Shown: positions 1-13,100, numbered from the stretch's first letter. The stretch: 64,000 bases of DNA from Echria macrotheca (GCA_030411725.1 MU839828.1:2976001-3040000), one strand, 5' to 3'. Numbers and translations are program-made. Notes: generated by a model not told the origin, from the sequence alone.

Positions 1-1211
1 CCATACGAGATACACTTCCCGCCCTCGAGCACATCCCGGTAGAGCGGGTGCTGCTTGAGCTTCTGGAACTCACCGTACGGCGAGAGCCACGGGTTCGAGT
101 AGTCCAGCGCCGTGACCAACCCGATACTGACGAGATTGTCCCCAAAATGGTACATCCACGCGCCACCGTACGTATCGTACGGCAGCGGGTATCCCATCGA
201 GTGCACAATCTCGCCCTTCTTAAACTTCTCCGGCTGCACCTCCCACACCTCCTTCACCCCCAGCCCATAAGTCTGCGGCTGGCTCTCGCTCCGCAGGTCA
301 AACTTCCTGATGACCTGCTTGCTCAGGCTGCCATGACACCCCTCCCCAAACAGCGTGATCCGCGCGTGGAACTCCATCCCCCGCTCGAACGTATCCTTCG
401 GCCTCCCGCTCCTCGAGATCCCCAAATCATTCGTCGCCACGCCCTTCACACTCCCATCCGGCTTGTAGAGAACCTCGCTTGCGGCGAAGCCCGGATACAC
501 CTCCACGCCGACCTCCTCGGCCCGTTCCCCAAGCCACTTGGTGAACTCATTCAGACTGACAATATAATTCCCCTTATTATGCATCTGCGGCGGCGCCGGC
601 ACGGGAATCGCCATCGTCTTCGTGAGGAAGCGCATACTATCCTTCCCCGCCGGCGTCGCCCCCATAAATCGAGTCTCGTTATCCTCGGCCAGCCAATCCG
701 GCAACAGCTCCTCGACGGCCGACGGCTGGATCACCGCGCCCGACAGGATATGCGCGCCCAGCTCGCCGGCTTTCTCCAGCAGCAGCACGCGGAAGTCGTC
801 GTTCCCCGCCGCGTTGGCGAGCTGTTTCAGACGGATAGCCGCCGCTAGTCCCGCCGGTCCGCCGCCGACGATGCACACGTCTACCTCGTCACTCTCGCGC
901 TCGATCGTCGCCGGGTCGAAGGTCTCTTCCTCATCGGCGGGGAGGCGGCGGGCGGGTGTTGTCGAGAGCGGGCGCGCGGGGGTTATAGCTGCGGCGGCTG
1001 TTCGGCGGACACGGGGTCGTCGTGAGCCGTCGGCGGCGCAGGTCTGCGGGTTTGGAAGTAACCGCCGGGCGGCTGAGAGGGTCCGCAGGCCGCGGGCCGG
1101 CCATTGGGTCGGGGCGCCGGCGACGGCGGCGGTGGTGGTGGTGGACGAGGTGGTCGCGGCCCGGCGGGCGAGGCCCCGTGCCGAAGCGGCAGCGGCAGCG
1201 GCAGCAGACAT
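1..1211 (-). CDS. CIR2: Electron transfer flavoprotein-ubiquinone oxidoreductase, mitochondrial (3' end outside window)
   Basis: ETF-QO passes electrons from ETF (fed by fatty-acid and amino-acid dehydrogenases) to ubiquinone at the matrix face of the inner mitochondrial membrane. The minus frame is open without introns from the ATG at 1209-1211 to the window edge, about 403 codons. It starts with an Ala/Arg/Ser/Thr-rich stretch lacking acidic residues for about 90 residues, as expected of a mitochondrial presequence (MSAAAAAAASARGLARR). Then comes the FAD-binding Rossmann motif VCIVGGGPAGLAAAIRLK near residue 112-129, followed by ETF-QO segments such as GAHILSGAVIQP, GNYIVSLNEFTKWLGE and YGLGVKEVWEV, and the frame ends in the GGKCISY region. 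The C-terminal part with the 4Fe-4S ferredoxin-like cysteines lies beyond position 1, so I cannot check it. Family identity is very secure. The symbol follows the yeast orthologue. Confidence 0.93.
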   Translation of the reverse strand, partial: MSAAAAAAASARGLARRAATTSSTTTTAAVAGAPTQWPARGLRTLSAARRLLPNPQTCAADGSRRPRVRRTAAAAITPARPLSTTPARRLPADEEETFDPATIERESDEVDVCIVGGGPAGLAAAIRLKQLANAAGNDDFRVLLLEKAGELGAHILSGAVIQPSAVEELLPDWLAEDNETRFMGATPAGKDSMRFLTKTMAIPVPAPPQMHNKGNYIVSLNEFTKWLGERAEEVGVEVYPGFAASEVLYKPDGSVKGVATNDLGISRSGRPKDTFERGMEFHARITLFGEGCHGSLSKQVIRKFDLRSESQPQTYGLGVKEVWEVQPEKFKKGEIVHSMGYPLPYDTYGGAWMYHFGDNLVSIGLVTALDYSNPWLSPYGEFQKLKQHPLYRDVLEGGKCISY

Positions 1212-1636
1212 TGTGTGCGGAGTGGGAAATGCGAAGGAAAAAAGTGGCCAACTACGGGTTCATTTCCCGACTGTCCGTCCGCTGGGGGATTTGGGGGCTA
1301 CCTGCGAAACAAAAGAGGGCCGGAAGAAGGGCAATCGGCCGGCAGCGACATGAGAATGAAAGTCAAGTTCATGACTTTTGGCCCTTTCAAAAAGCTCAAT
1401 GACGTTTCCGCGGGGGTCCACCCACCAAGGGATCCCTCCACCCACCAATCGTCTTGTCGACATTGGAAAACGGTCTGTGCTTTGTAAATTCTACCCGAGG
1501 CAAGCCGAGTTCACTGTGTTTCAGGGTCCGAATTCGCTCCTCTCTTCAACCTCCACTATCAACAGCTAAATATCCAACTTCTTATGCCAACACATATCCA
1601 ACTTCTTATGCCAACACATATCCAACAAAAGCGCAC
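1212..1636. other. Intergenic spacer between ETF-QO and the esterase-CorA gene
   Basis: This stretch is the promoter side of the ETF-QO gene and the 3' side of the esterase-CorA gene. No coding frame here is convincing. A 24-bp tandem repeat at 1571-1626 lies just beyond the stop codon of the esterase-CorA gene and is listed separately. Confidence 0.6.
1571..1626. repeat. 24-bp tandem repeat, 2.3 copies
   Basis: Two identical 24-bp units occupy 1571-1594 and 1595-1618, and an 8-bp partial third copy follows at 1619-1626. The array ends 11 bp from the stop codon of the neighbouring minus-strand gene, so it probably falls in that gene's 3' untranslated region. Confidence 0.95.
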
Positions 1637-4600
1637 TCACGCGCTATGCCGATTCAAATGCGGAATCTGATAGCGCGCAGCCCGCCCCTTCTTCACCGTA
1701 GCCCAAAAGTCGTAGCTCCTGTCCTTCTCCCTCCGCGCCAGCTCGGCCCTCCGCCTCCTCCGCTCCTCCGCCCGGCGCCTCTGCTTCTTGCTCCTGCGCG
1801 ACCGCGGCTCGAGCCGGGCGAGGACCGACAAGCTGCCGACCAGAGCCCGCTTGGAGTGTTTGTAGACCGTCTTGACCAGCGACTGTGCGCGCCAGTTGTA
1901 TGCCGCGATCAGCGCGATGACAATCAGAATGGCCGATGTCGGGAGCGAGATCAGCCCGATCGTCTTCAGGGACGGCAGATTCTCGTCCTGCCACTCGATC
2001 GCGTTCACTCCAAACAAGCCAGTGAAAAAGCTGAGCGGCAGGAAGATGACTGTAAATGTCGTGAAGATCATCACAGACAAATTCTGGCTCGAAGCGAGCT
2101 CCGTCTGGACACGCGACCAACGCACTTCGTCGACCTGCGCTTGTCTCTGTGCCATTTCCAACATTTTCTCGTACTAGATGCCCAGTCAGTACCTGACCAC
2201 ATGGAGACCAGAGAAACTTACATCTTTCCTGACCGTGTCCACCCTCTTCATCATCTCCTTTGCCTGCTGTTTGTAGTCGTCAAGATATTCGAGGGCCTCG
2301 TCCAGGTAGGCCTGCCCGTTGGATGTGATATGGTTCAGATCCTTGCCGTTGTAGATGGTCTTCATCGTCTTGATGAGCGACTCCTGCGTCTCAAACAGCT
2401 TCAGGAGCATGGCCATCTCATCGTCCATATCCCTGAGCTCCAGCAGCGCCGACGTGTTCTCCCTGTTCTCCCGTTCCGCCCGCTCCAGTTCCCGCTTGTG
2501 GCGTCTCTTGATAGCAGCCGGGCTGTTCTCGTCTGGCTCCTCCTCTGAATCGCCGTCTTCCTCCGAATCCATCACTTCAAATGTCTGAAGCCGGAAGTGC
2601 TTCATGTTTTGCGTCATCCTCTCGGCCTACAGGACGAAAAAAAAAGTCAGTGACAAGTGATCACAGAGGACGAGAACACACATACCAACAAGCCAATGGC
2701 TTCTTCAAAGATGCGGAATATTTCGAGGTCTGGATGAGAAGACCGGTCGAGAAACACGGTGACGGCATGAAACACGATAAACGCTGCAAGCTCCAGCGCA
2801 TTCTCGGTTCTTCCCGTCAAATCACCGTTCAGTTCGTTATAAACACTGTTCCGCAGGTCGGCTTGCTGGAAGAGCGTGCCTTCTCTCGGGTCCGATTCGC
2901 GTTTGGGGAAGAATGTAGCCAGTGTGGCTATCAAGTCAGCCACTCGTCTCCGATACCTATCATTTACAGGGAACTCACTCGTGTCAATGGCCCAGAGCCA
3001 AAGATTGTCAACCATGAGGAGATTGCCATCTCGCAGGTCTGTCTCCTCCTCGTAACACGTCTCGTCACCCGAGCTCTCGGCTTCTCCATCCCCTTCCTTG
3101 GAATCACCAGAGCCAAACGTAGATGACGTGCTGAAATGACCGGTGTTGACCGAGTGGGCGTTGGTAGCGGACCTATGAAGGCTCCGCGGGCGAACGGGGT
3201 CTCGCGATGGCTCCTGCTTGGTAAGTTTGTACAACATCTGATCATCGTCACGCGCGTTCGTGTCCTGCAGAGACGGATAGCCAAACTGGTCCAGCGTGCG
3301 ACGGCTGTTAAGCGGGGGGTCAAAGCCGATATGTTCCCAAATGACGCGCAACTCAAGCGATTCGAGATCCGCAATCTGCTGCGGAACAGGGGCGGCTCGG
3401 CCGTGGCTGACCCGACGCTTGATGAGATTCCGCCGCCGGACGATACTCTTGTACGTATCAAAGTTCAGATACGGGAAATACAGGTAAAGACAGTTCGGGC
3501 TTATTCCGGGCGTGACTCTTCCGCCAAATGAGGGCGGTACCCAGGGAGAACCGGCGGCATCGGCAGTCACTAAAGAACATGACGGCTTGACGTAGGACGG
3601 CTGGGCCTGGGAATGGCTGCCGTGGACGTGCTTGGACTCCCAGTTGTCGTAGTTGAAGAGCTTGGAGAAGTTCTGGTTTTGTGTCTCACTCAGCTTGTCG
3701 AAAATGTTCTACCCACCAGGTCAGTCCACCAGTAACGGATAAGGCTCATGGCCACTCACCCGAACCCAAATTGGATTCGTAAACGGAGTGTGAATCCACA
3801 TAAACTTCCGGAGGTTGGGATCAGGCCGCGAGAATCCTGCTGTCGGATCCCGGATCACGAAGCCGGCGTTGCGAAGTCCCTCGCGTTGCTTGGCGGTCAA
3901 ATCCGACTCCCTGAAATCCGTCTTGGAGTAATTCACAACATCAATCGAGCTGAGTTGCATGGCTGGCTCCGATACCGTGCTCGCCGTGTCCGCGTCACTA
4001 TCCGGACTGGGGGAGCGCGTAGCCGGCAAAACGGGGGCGCTAGCCCCATGAGCACGTTCACCTCCAGATGGTACCAGAGGCGGCCGGCCTCGGAGGTTGA
4101 GCGAAGGCCGGGAGGAAGCACCTGTAACAAGAATGTCTGGAGACCCGGGTCCGGTCTGACCCTGCATGGAATCAAGCGTGTCACTGGGCGACGCCCGCCA
4201 TGCTTGCTGTACATTATCCCACACGCCCATTCCACCGCCGCCAGGTCCGCCCTGACCCGTACCAGAATTAGCTGCAGTTAGACCTCCCTGGCGTCTGGAC
4301 ATGCGACTCAGTCTTTCCGCTAAACACCGCTCGGGACCTTTGTCGAGAAATTCGCCGAGGTGATAGCGGGTGGCGTACAGGCGGATGGTTGATTCCATGT
4401 CGGCGTCCGGGTCCTCGTAAAACCCAATGACTTCGACCTTGACATGCTCTTTCAACTTCAGGGGCGTGTGGATGTAGGCGCTGAGCTTCTGTGCCTTCAA
4501 TATGGCAGCCGAGAAATCCTCGAGGAAAGTGCGCATCGTGTTGACATTTTCCGGACCGAACGAAGCAAGATGAGCGTGATCGCTCTCGATTGCAAAAACG

Positions 4601-5736
4601 TCTTCGTGCCTGAGCTCGAGATATGCCGACTTGATGGACACGAGAGGGGCTCCAAACTGGACCTCGCTTGAACGGCCTCCTCCGGAGCCAGAGAGATCCG
4701 AATCTATCGTCTCGTAAAATGTCCAGATGCGGAGCTCGCTAGCGATATCGAGAAATTCCTCCTGCATTCGGAGCAGGTTTGGATGCCCCACGCGGATCTC
4801 ATCCGACAGACTCTTGGGGATCTGCCGCTTCAGGTGGAGGAGCTGCTGAATGCTCTCCTTCATGTTTTTCATCGACAAGTAGCTGGATCCTCGGTGGGGC
4901 GTGGCTACGGCTGTCAGTTCCAATGTCGACAGTCAATACATGCCAGGGATATTTACCAAAGAATACGACTCCGTGACAGTTGTACTTGATCTCACGATAC
5001 TCGGGTAGTTTGGTGGCCAGGAGGAGAGCGAGCTTCACGACTAGACCGCCAATGCTGTGGGCAACGAAGAAGATAGGACGTGAGGGACGCTGGAATCTAT
5101 TAGAACCACAACGGCACAAGAAATCCCACACCGAAAACCCACCGTGCCCTGGCGTTGCTGCTGGATCTGGTTAAGGAGATCTCTTGCTAGCATCTCCAAA
5201 TTGACCCCCTCGACCAAATCTCGGTGCCTGTAGACCATGACTCTCGCCGTGCTTGCGGATCGTCGGATGCTCTGCCGCACCCACATGTGACCGGCTCGAG
5301 TAAGGGACCGATCTATGGCAGGACTCAAGGGAGCATCACCCGCTAGTTTTGCCACGGTTGGAAGCTGGCGTAGGTTCCCGCTGGAAGGGGGGCCTATGTA
5401 GCTGTCGGGTGTGTAGTCAGAAGTCCACGTCTGCACCGGATCCGCTCCCGGACAAGCCACGGCGATAACATCGACCGTGGTATTGTTGTAGCCAGTCCCA
5501 CTGATATCGCCGTCGATATGGGTGAAGCCAGGTCCCAAGATCTCCTCGGGAAATTTCGTATCCTTCACATCTCCACCTTCGGTCTTGTCGCGACCCTGCT
5601 GGCGGGGATTCGCCGCCATATCAGCTCTCGAAATCTGATCATCCTCGGATTTCTCATCGTTGCTGCTCTGTGTCGGTAAAGCTTCGATGTTGACGACCTC
5701 AGCCTTGCTGGTTCCACTCTCTTTGTCCGTTGTCAT
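1637..5736 (-). CDS. Fusion of SesB-like alpha/beta-hydrolase (serine esterase) and CorA-like membrane domain, 1280 aa
   Basis: Six exons join in frame: 5143-5736, 4957-5089, 3760-4910, 2686-3708, 2222-2626, 1637-2173 (3843 nt). The N-terminal half is an esterase of the kind found in front of fungal NLR receptors: the nucleophile motif FFVAHSIGGLVVK (Ser about 210), GVVFFAVATPHRGS across the second junction, and a downstream FYET motif. A Ser/Pro-rich linker follows. The C-terminal half is CorA-like: TLDQFGYPSL and RDDDQM near residue 730, DNLWLWAID, a charged helical stretch, then TM1 (about 1134-1153), the pore-type signature TGLFGVN (1153-1159, in place of GMN) and TM2 (about 1174-1194), with a strongly basic tail. 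The first ATG of the frame is at 5736; the frame upstream has no other ATG. The split GMN signature means magnesium transport should not be assumed. A role in stress or self/non-self response is inference. Confidence 0.85.
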
Positions 5737-7123
5737 CCTTCGACACCTCGGACGTCCGGCTCTGAACACGGATAATTACAGACAAAAAAAGGTGTGTTCC
5801 TTGCGATTATGATTACTTTGAGGATGCCTCCATCTTAATACATAAGCAAAAAGGAGAAAAGAACGAGGGCGTTAACGTGATTTTAAAATGCCGCCAAGAT
5901 GCCGCCAAGGGCAGTGCCTCCCCAGGCTTCAACGGCGTGGACGGGAATCGGCACGGGAGGGACACGCGACGAGGCGCCGCAACCACTAGGACACGCCTTC
6001 CCACGCCCCAAGCCACCCCGATTTGCCCCGAAAGACCACTCGGCGCAGCCCGGGGTGTCGCGCTGCGACTACCGCAGTGTCCTGTGACACGCTGGCCGTC
6101 ATTTGAGCCGCGCGAAGGATGGACGCTAGGCGAGATGTGGGGATTGAAATGTTAAGTAAACCGTAAGCGTTGGAAGATCCCCAGCAGCTTCCAAATCCAA
6201 CCGAGGGAGGCTCGTAGTTCTAGGCTTTGGGTGACACAAAAGGCGAGCCTTGGCTCTGTAGACAGCCAAACCCATATTGGACTGGGAAGAATATCTTTGG
6301 TAAGGCTGTTCTGCTGGAGGTGTACCAGCTTGCACGGGCTAACCAAGTTGTGAGGGCAGTTAGTTCAAGTAGGAGAACTTGAGAGATGAACAGATCGGGC
6401 ATGGATGGAGTTGCTCGTTGACCAACCACTTTTTTGGTAGATACCCCAAAAGCAGCCCTCCTAAAATGGCAACGGAGTTGCCAAATACAGCCCAAAGTCG
6501 ATCGAGACGGCTTCTCAAAGTCACTGGAGCCCTTCGACAATGGGGACAATCGTTCTGCCTTTCTCGAAATTAAACCTGGGGCCACAGGCATTCGTAGAAC
6601 CGACAGTAGCTGCCTAGGCTTCCCCAGTGAGCAACAAGGCATGTGCTCATAAAACTCAGAATAATGTCGAAATAATCCAGCTTGACACATTCATTGATTG
6701 TGCACTCGACAATCGGCCTGGATAAGGTACCCCAGAGTCCAGAGTGTGGTCTGGTTCTGAAGGGCGTCGCAGCCGCGAATGCCCCAAATCCAAGGCAGCA
6801 AAGGTCCTTGTTCAGGCAGTAACCAAACAGTCGCAGCACGGGCCCATCCTAGCTCTCCCGCGACCCATTTCTTCCTCCAACCTCACACGTCGAAAAATAC
6901 CACCACATCACCGACGCCGCCTCGTGCCCCCATTCCATCAACAAGTCCACGATCCATTCCGCCTGCTTTGTCGCCCCGTCGTCTGCACCGCGCACGCCGC
7001 CCCATTGCCGCCCGTCCTGTCCCGCCGTTGCGCGCTGCGCTCACCGACCACCGCGAGGGGAAGTGGCTCTGTCCGCCCGAGGATAGCAGCGTCGGCTTTC
7101 CTTCGGCCTCCGTCTGGTAATCC
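5737..7123. other. Divergent intergenic region between esterase-CorA and NOT1
   Basis: This region of about 1.4 kb lies between two divergent genes and should hold both promoters. Open frames exist, the longest being 6220-6690 on the minus strand, but their composition looks non-coding and I recognise no family. The last 250 bp before the NOT1 ATG are C-rich and purine-poor on the plus strand, typical of fungal 5' leaders. Confidence 0.55.
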
Positions 7124-10100
7124 ATGGTCCCTCCACCCAGATCGGCTCCCACTCCAGCTGCGCAGCCCATCTACACTGGCATCGCCCCGTCTCCTCACCC
7201 CTCTCTCCCCGGAGCGCCCAGTGCTGGCGCCAGCCCCAGCACGAGCAGCCCCACCGGCAACACACTTACCAAGATTGCTGTCGCCCAGGTATACCTCTTG
7301 CTCAGTACCATCAAGGAGGACAAGGAAGACCCCCACAAGTGGGACGCGCAAACGGAATCACTACAGAAGGTATGCCGCACTGTGTCCTCGCTCCTCCCTG
7401 CTGCCCCTCCGCACCGCGCCTGCTAACCTCGCGGCCCCCGACCAGCTCATACATGACCACGGCATGGAAGTCTTTTCAAAGTACCTCTCGCGGCTCATCG
7501 CCATCAATGCCGGCCAGATATTCCCCAATCGGGCGGGCCCCAGTGCCGCCGGGAGCAACCACCATCTTTTGGCGGCCGAGATCCAGAAGCTGTCGCTGGA
7601 CCCAAAGCAGTCCAGGCACATAGCCGAGGCCATCGAGACAGGGAGCGAGGATATCTTCCGCGACTTTGACCTTTCCACGTTCATGGAACACTTCGGGTTG
7701 GACGCGTTGGAGAAGACTGTCTTGGCGCTTGCTTTCAAGCTCGGGCCGAGGGCCGATTTGAAAACCAAGGGTATGGTCCCTGTACCTGAATCGTCGTGGT
7801 CTTGGTCAGACGAACATACCGTATGCTAACTGGTTTCCCACATTTCTAGCCGACGCCATTCTTTCGACCAATTTCCCAACGTTCGTCAACATCCTCAGCC
7901 GGCCAGATGGTCCACATGCGGACCTGGAACCAGATTTTGTTGCCGAGCTCCTCGATCGCTACATTCAGCTACACCCGCCCAACTTCAATGCGGCAGTCAA
8001 GAAAGAACTCGAGCACAAAGTCCAAAGCCGCTACGCCCAGTCTCAGGACTCGAAACCGCCTCCCGCCCAGGTGCTCGCCGCCTTGGACTTAATACGCGTC
8101 CTCGCTGAGAAACCGTCGAACACTCTCGCGTTGTACATCCACCGGACTGGGTCAAACTTCACCGCCGACGAGAGTACATGCACAGCCCTTCTGCAGAACC
8201 GGCCGACGAATATACAGCTGAGCGAGGAGCAGGTGTCCATCGCCCTTACGTATACCACGATTAGCCAGACACATCCACATAACCCTTCTGTTCTTGTGGC
8301 GGCGCTGAGAAGGGTGTTGCCGGGCGGGTTCAGGTGGCAAGACGTCGTCTCGTACTTCGACCATAGTGGGGCACGCATCACGTCCGATCAGTTCTTGCGT
8401 CTGTACAATGCGCTTCTTCCCATAGCCCAGAGCGATAGCGAGAGCTTCGATATACAGCGCTTGTGGGGTGGAGAGTGGGAGAACCCCGAGACGCAGCTCT
8501 CGTTCATCTGCGCCTTCGCGTCGCTCAAGCCTGAGCAGCTGGATGCAAGCACCATACCTGGTCTGAAACCAACCTTCACTCTGGACGAGTATGCGCGCTC
8601 GCACGAGTCGATTCGCGAGCAAGCATTATATGCCACCAAGCACCCGCTGATCTCGGAAGCTGCTCTCTCTGCTGTGTTCAACGTGGCTCTGCATAGCATG
8701 CACGCATCCCAGAGTACGGAAGCCAAGCGCTTGTTCCAAGACGTGGTGGTTCATAACCTGGCCATTTTTGTCGTCTCTGCTTTTGGCGTACCGAAGCCGT
8801 GGCCGACCATGGCAGAAGACACGCTGGCGTCCTTGTTCGATGGCTTCCTTGCGAAGACGCCCGAGGCGGATTTCGTGATGGATAGCTTATGGAGGAGAGA
8901 CAAGGACTGGGTGAAGAAGCGGCTGAAGGATTCGCACGCTCAAAAGCCCATCAACCTGCCTCTCATTTTCGACCACGCTCTGCGTCAGAACTGGCTCGAA
9001 GAGCTCATCTATCAGCCGAATGCGCTTGCCCTTGACCTGGCCGCTCTGGCACATGCGGAAAGATATCTGGATATGCAGCAATGGGCACAGAGAGCGGAGG
9101 AGCATAGCGCAGAGTATGCAAACGCTCTCTATCACTTCCTCAGAGCAAAGTCGGACCTGGAGTCACAATACCAACGTCCTCCCGAGGGCCAGTTACCGGT
9201 AAAAGTATCGGTCACCCTGCAAGTCAGGACGGTTTCGGCTATGCTTCAAATCTTTGAAGAGTTTCTGCCCAAGACGCCAGTCCCGGAGCTAATGGAGGTC
9301 CAGCGCCTGTGTGTCACGGCTTATCCAAGACTGGTCAATTACGGGGAGGGCTTCGACGACATCATCGACGCCAACGAGCGGGAAAACGATGGCATGCCTC
9401 CAGCGGCAGTCGGCAAAATGGAGGAGCACTACAAGAAAATGTACGGCGGCGAGATACAGGTCCGTAACATGGTCGAGATCCTCGGCAGGTACAAGCGGTC
9501 TCGGGATCCCTTGGATCAGGACATCTTTGCCTGCATGATTCACGGCGTCTTCGACGAATATTCTCACTACAAAGACTACCCCCTCGAAGCCCTCGCGACG
9601 ACAGCCGTGCTGTTTGGTGGCATCATATCTCATAAGCTCATATCGGACCTCCCTCTGCAGGTTGGACTGGCGATGATCCTCCAAGCTGTTAGGGACCACC
9701 ACCCAGACGAGGCCATGTACAAGTTCGGGCTACAAGCGCTTATGCAGCTTTTTGGTCGACTGCGCGAGTGGCCAGGGTTCTGCAGGCAACTGCTACAAAT
9801 ACCGGGCTTAGAAAGGACCGAGGCGTGGAAGAAAGCCGAAGAGGTCATCCGGGAGCAGGAAGAAGACGCGTCGCGCTTGCGCAGTGCTGGCCCCGGTCCC
9901 GGCGAGGCGCTGGCGAACGGTGCGATCGACGACGGCCTGGACTCTGAGCAGCATCCACCCCCATTCGCATCTGTGAATGTTGATCCCCCTCCGCCAGGCG
10001 CCACATTCGAAGATCCAAGCGGCGATACCCAGGGAAAGATTCAGTTTGTCCTGAATAATCTTACAGATACGACATTACAAGCGATGTTCAAGGAGCTTCG

Positions 10101-13100
10101 CGAAATGTTGGACTCAAAACACCAGCAGTGGTTCGCCAGCCATCTCGTCGAGGAACGGGCCAAGATGCAACCAAACTACCACAATGTCTACCTCGAGCTC
10201 GTCAAGCAGTTTGGGGACAAGTCGCTGTGGTCGGAAGTCTTGCGGGAGACATATGTCAGCGTTTCCAGGATGCTGAACTCGGAGCTGACGCTGCAAAACT
10301 CGACCGAGAGGACCCATCTGAAAAACCTAGGCGGTTGGCTCGGCCTCCTGACACTCGCGCGGGACAAACCAATTAAGCACCGGAATATTGCTTTCAAGCA
10401 GTTGCTTATCGAGGCCCATGATACGAAGCGGCTCATCGCCGTCATTCCTTTCGTCTGCAAGGTTCTGATGCAAGGCGCCAATTCGACCGTTTTCAGGCCG
10501 CCCAACCCCTGGCTGATGGATGTTATCCATCTTCTGATCGAGCTTTACCACAATGCCGAACTGAAATTAAATCTGAAGTTTGAGATTGAGGTTCTGTGCA
10601 AGGGGCTCAACCTCGACCACAAGAGCATTGAGCCGTCCGGGGAGATTCTCAACAGGGCGCCGCCGCCTGAAGATATCGGCGAAGTTGTTGGGGCTGAGGC
10701 CCTCGATGCCTTTGAGAATATGTCGCTCAACGGAATGCCTGGGGTGGGCAGTGCGCTCTCGCATGCTGCACTCCCCTCCATCCCCGATCTTGGGCCGAAT
10801 ATATCGATTCCGCAGACTGAAGCGGCGACCGCCGGAAAGTTGCATGAGATAGTTCGTCAGGCGCTCACGCGGGCCCTGCAAGAGATTATCCAGCCGGTTG
10901 TCGACAGGTCGGTAACCATCGCGGCCATCTCTACACAGCAGATGATTCACAAGGACTTCGCCACGGAGCCGGATGAGAATCGTGTCCGTAATGCAGCTAT
11001 TAACATGGTCAAGTCGACGGCCGGGAGTCTTGCTCTTGTTACCTCCAAGGAACCTCTCCGGGCGAACTTCACCAATTATCTGCGCAATCTTTCTAGCGAA
11101 CTACCCCAGGGCCTGCCCGAGGGCATTATTATGCTCTGTGTCAATTCGAATCTCGATCTCGCCTCGAGCGTGATTGAGAAGTCGGCTGAGGAGCGCGCCA
11201 TTCCAGAGATCGAGGAGATGATTGAGGGCGAGATGGAAGCTCGAAGGCGTCACCGCCTGCAGCGGCCGACCGAGCCGTATGTGGATCCTCAGCTAAACAG
11301 GTGGGCCATGACGATCCCGCACCCGTTCAAGTTGGCGCCCAACCTCGGCGGCTTGAACGCCGAGCAGATGGCCATCTACGACGATTTTGCAAGGCAGCCA
11401 AGAGTAGCCACCATCGCAGCTGGTCCGTCGCTGCCTCAGTCCGCCTCGGATGCCCGCTCGCTTGCCAACGATGTCCTTGCGGATCAGTACAACCCTATCT
11501 CGTCGCTGCCTACGCCGGCCGAAACACCATCCCTCCATCTCGGACAACTTCAACAATATCCCCAGCCTCATGCGGGGATCACCAACGGGCGGCAGACCGG
11601 GATCAACCAGATGGATGATAGAGTCATGTTTGACAGGGTCAACAAGCTTCTCGAGCAGCTCACCGCCGTGGCCACAAGCGCGCCGGAAGAGCACTTCGGC
11701 GAGCTGCCTAGAGCATCGCCGGTTCTGGATGTTGTCGATGCTTTGGTACAACTCGTTATCAAGACCCAGCAGGCCTCGGAAAGTGTTGTCACCTATGCAG
11801 CCGGGCAAATCTCGCAGCATCTTCTCCGTCAGCCAGATGACAGCCTGCTCCTCGAGAGCCTCGTTCATGTTCTCGAGACGCTGAGGAAGATTTCAGGCCC
11901 CGCCACGAGTCAGCAAATCCGCGCGCTGTTCCACCAGCAGCCGGGACATGTGTTCCTCAACCTGCCGCTCATTTCCGCCCTTCTCGGGACCGACCTTCTC
12001 GACTGGCAAGCCATCGACGCGGCCATGTCCAAGGCCCTTCAGCAACGAAAAGAGGGGTCCATCGAATTCCTGGAGCAGCTCATGGATATGGCTCTGCTGG
12101 GCGATCAACCGTTGGCGCTTTACGCTGATTTTGTCCGGAGTCTCGAGGAGGCCTGGACTTGGATCGAGGACGAGCCCGACGTGCCCGGCGGGCAGAGCTT
12201 CAAGGCCAAGGTGCTTGCGCCTCCGCCTCCCCTTCCTGCCCATTTCACCCCAGAAGATATCAAGCTGGTCGAGCGGGACCAGATGGAATATGTCTTTGAG
12301 GAGTGGGTTCATCTATGCAAGAATCCCGCAGCATCGGAGAAAGCGTCCAAGATCTTTGTGCAGCAGATGTACTCCCGGGGTGTCATCAAGAATGAGCCAG
12401 ACGACTTCTTCTTGTTCGTCAGACTGGCCATTGACAGGTCGGTTGAGCGATTCGGGGATCCGGCTCAAGTTGCCGGCAGCCCCGTAGATCTAGAGGCATA
12501 TCGGCCCATCGATGCCCTGGTCAAGATGATCGGCATCTTTTTCCGATCGCATGAAAACCGGACCGAAGGACATTCGGACAAGGCAGCATTCATGGATAGC
12601 ACACTCGCCATCGCTGTGCTGGTGCTGAATTCGCATCACGTTAAGAGAGGGCCCTCGTTCAGCCAGCGCGTCTTCTTCCGCTTCTTTTCTATGCTGCTCC
12701 ACGAGGTTGAGGCGGTTGAGGACGACCTGACGGATCACGACCGAGAATGCATTTACGTAAAGGCTGCCGTTCGCTTCTCCGACCTGCGCCCCAGCTACTT
12801 CCCCGGATTCGTCTTCGGGTGGTTAGGGCTTGTGGCTCACCGCGTCTTCCTGCGACGGATCCTTTCTCTGCCTGACAACAAGGGCTGGCAAAGTTATATG
12901 AGACTCCTCGAGCAGGCGTTGTCGTATCTCGGTGATCTCCTTAAGCAGTCAGCAGCTACCCAACCCACTAAGGAGGCGTACCGGGCCACGATTAAGCTCC
13001 TGGCGGTACTTCAGCACGATTATCCGGAATTCCTTGCCGCCAACTACGTACAGCTGGTCCAGAGTCTCCCGCCTCATGCCGCCCAACTGATCAACATGAT

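Noticed and set aside
48..1353. Long plus-strand open frames over the ETF-QO gene (up to 266 codons)
   Set aside because: They are antisense shadows: the minus frame reads an unbroken ETF-QO protein with its FAD motif, while the plus frames give Arg/Pro/His-rich strings typical of GC-rich antisense.
1454..2548. Plus-strand frame of 364 codons over the 24-bp repeat and the CorA exons
   Set aside because: It overlaps the last two exons of a well-supported minus-strand gene, has no family motif, and its periodic start comes only from the tandem repeat.
6220..6690. Minus-strand frame of 156 codons between esterase-CorA and NOT1
   Set aside because: No recognisable motif, Cys/Ser/Arg-rich random-like composition, and a position inside a divergent promoter region.
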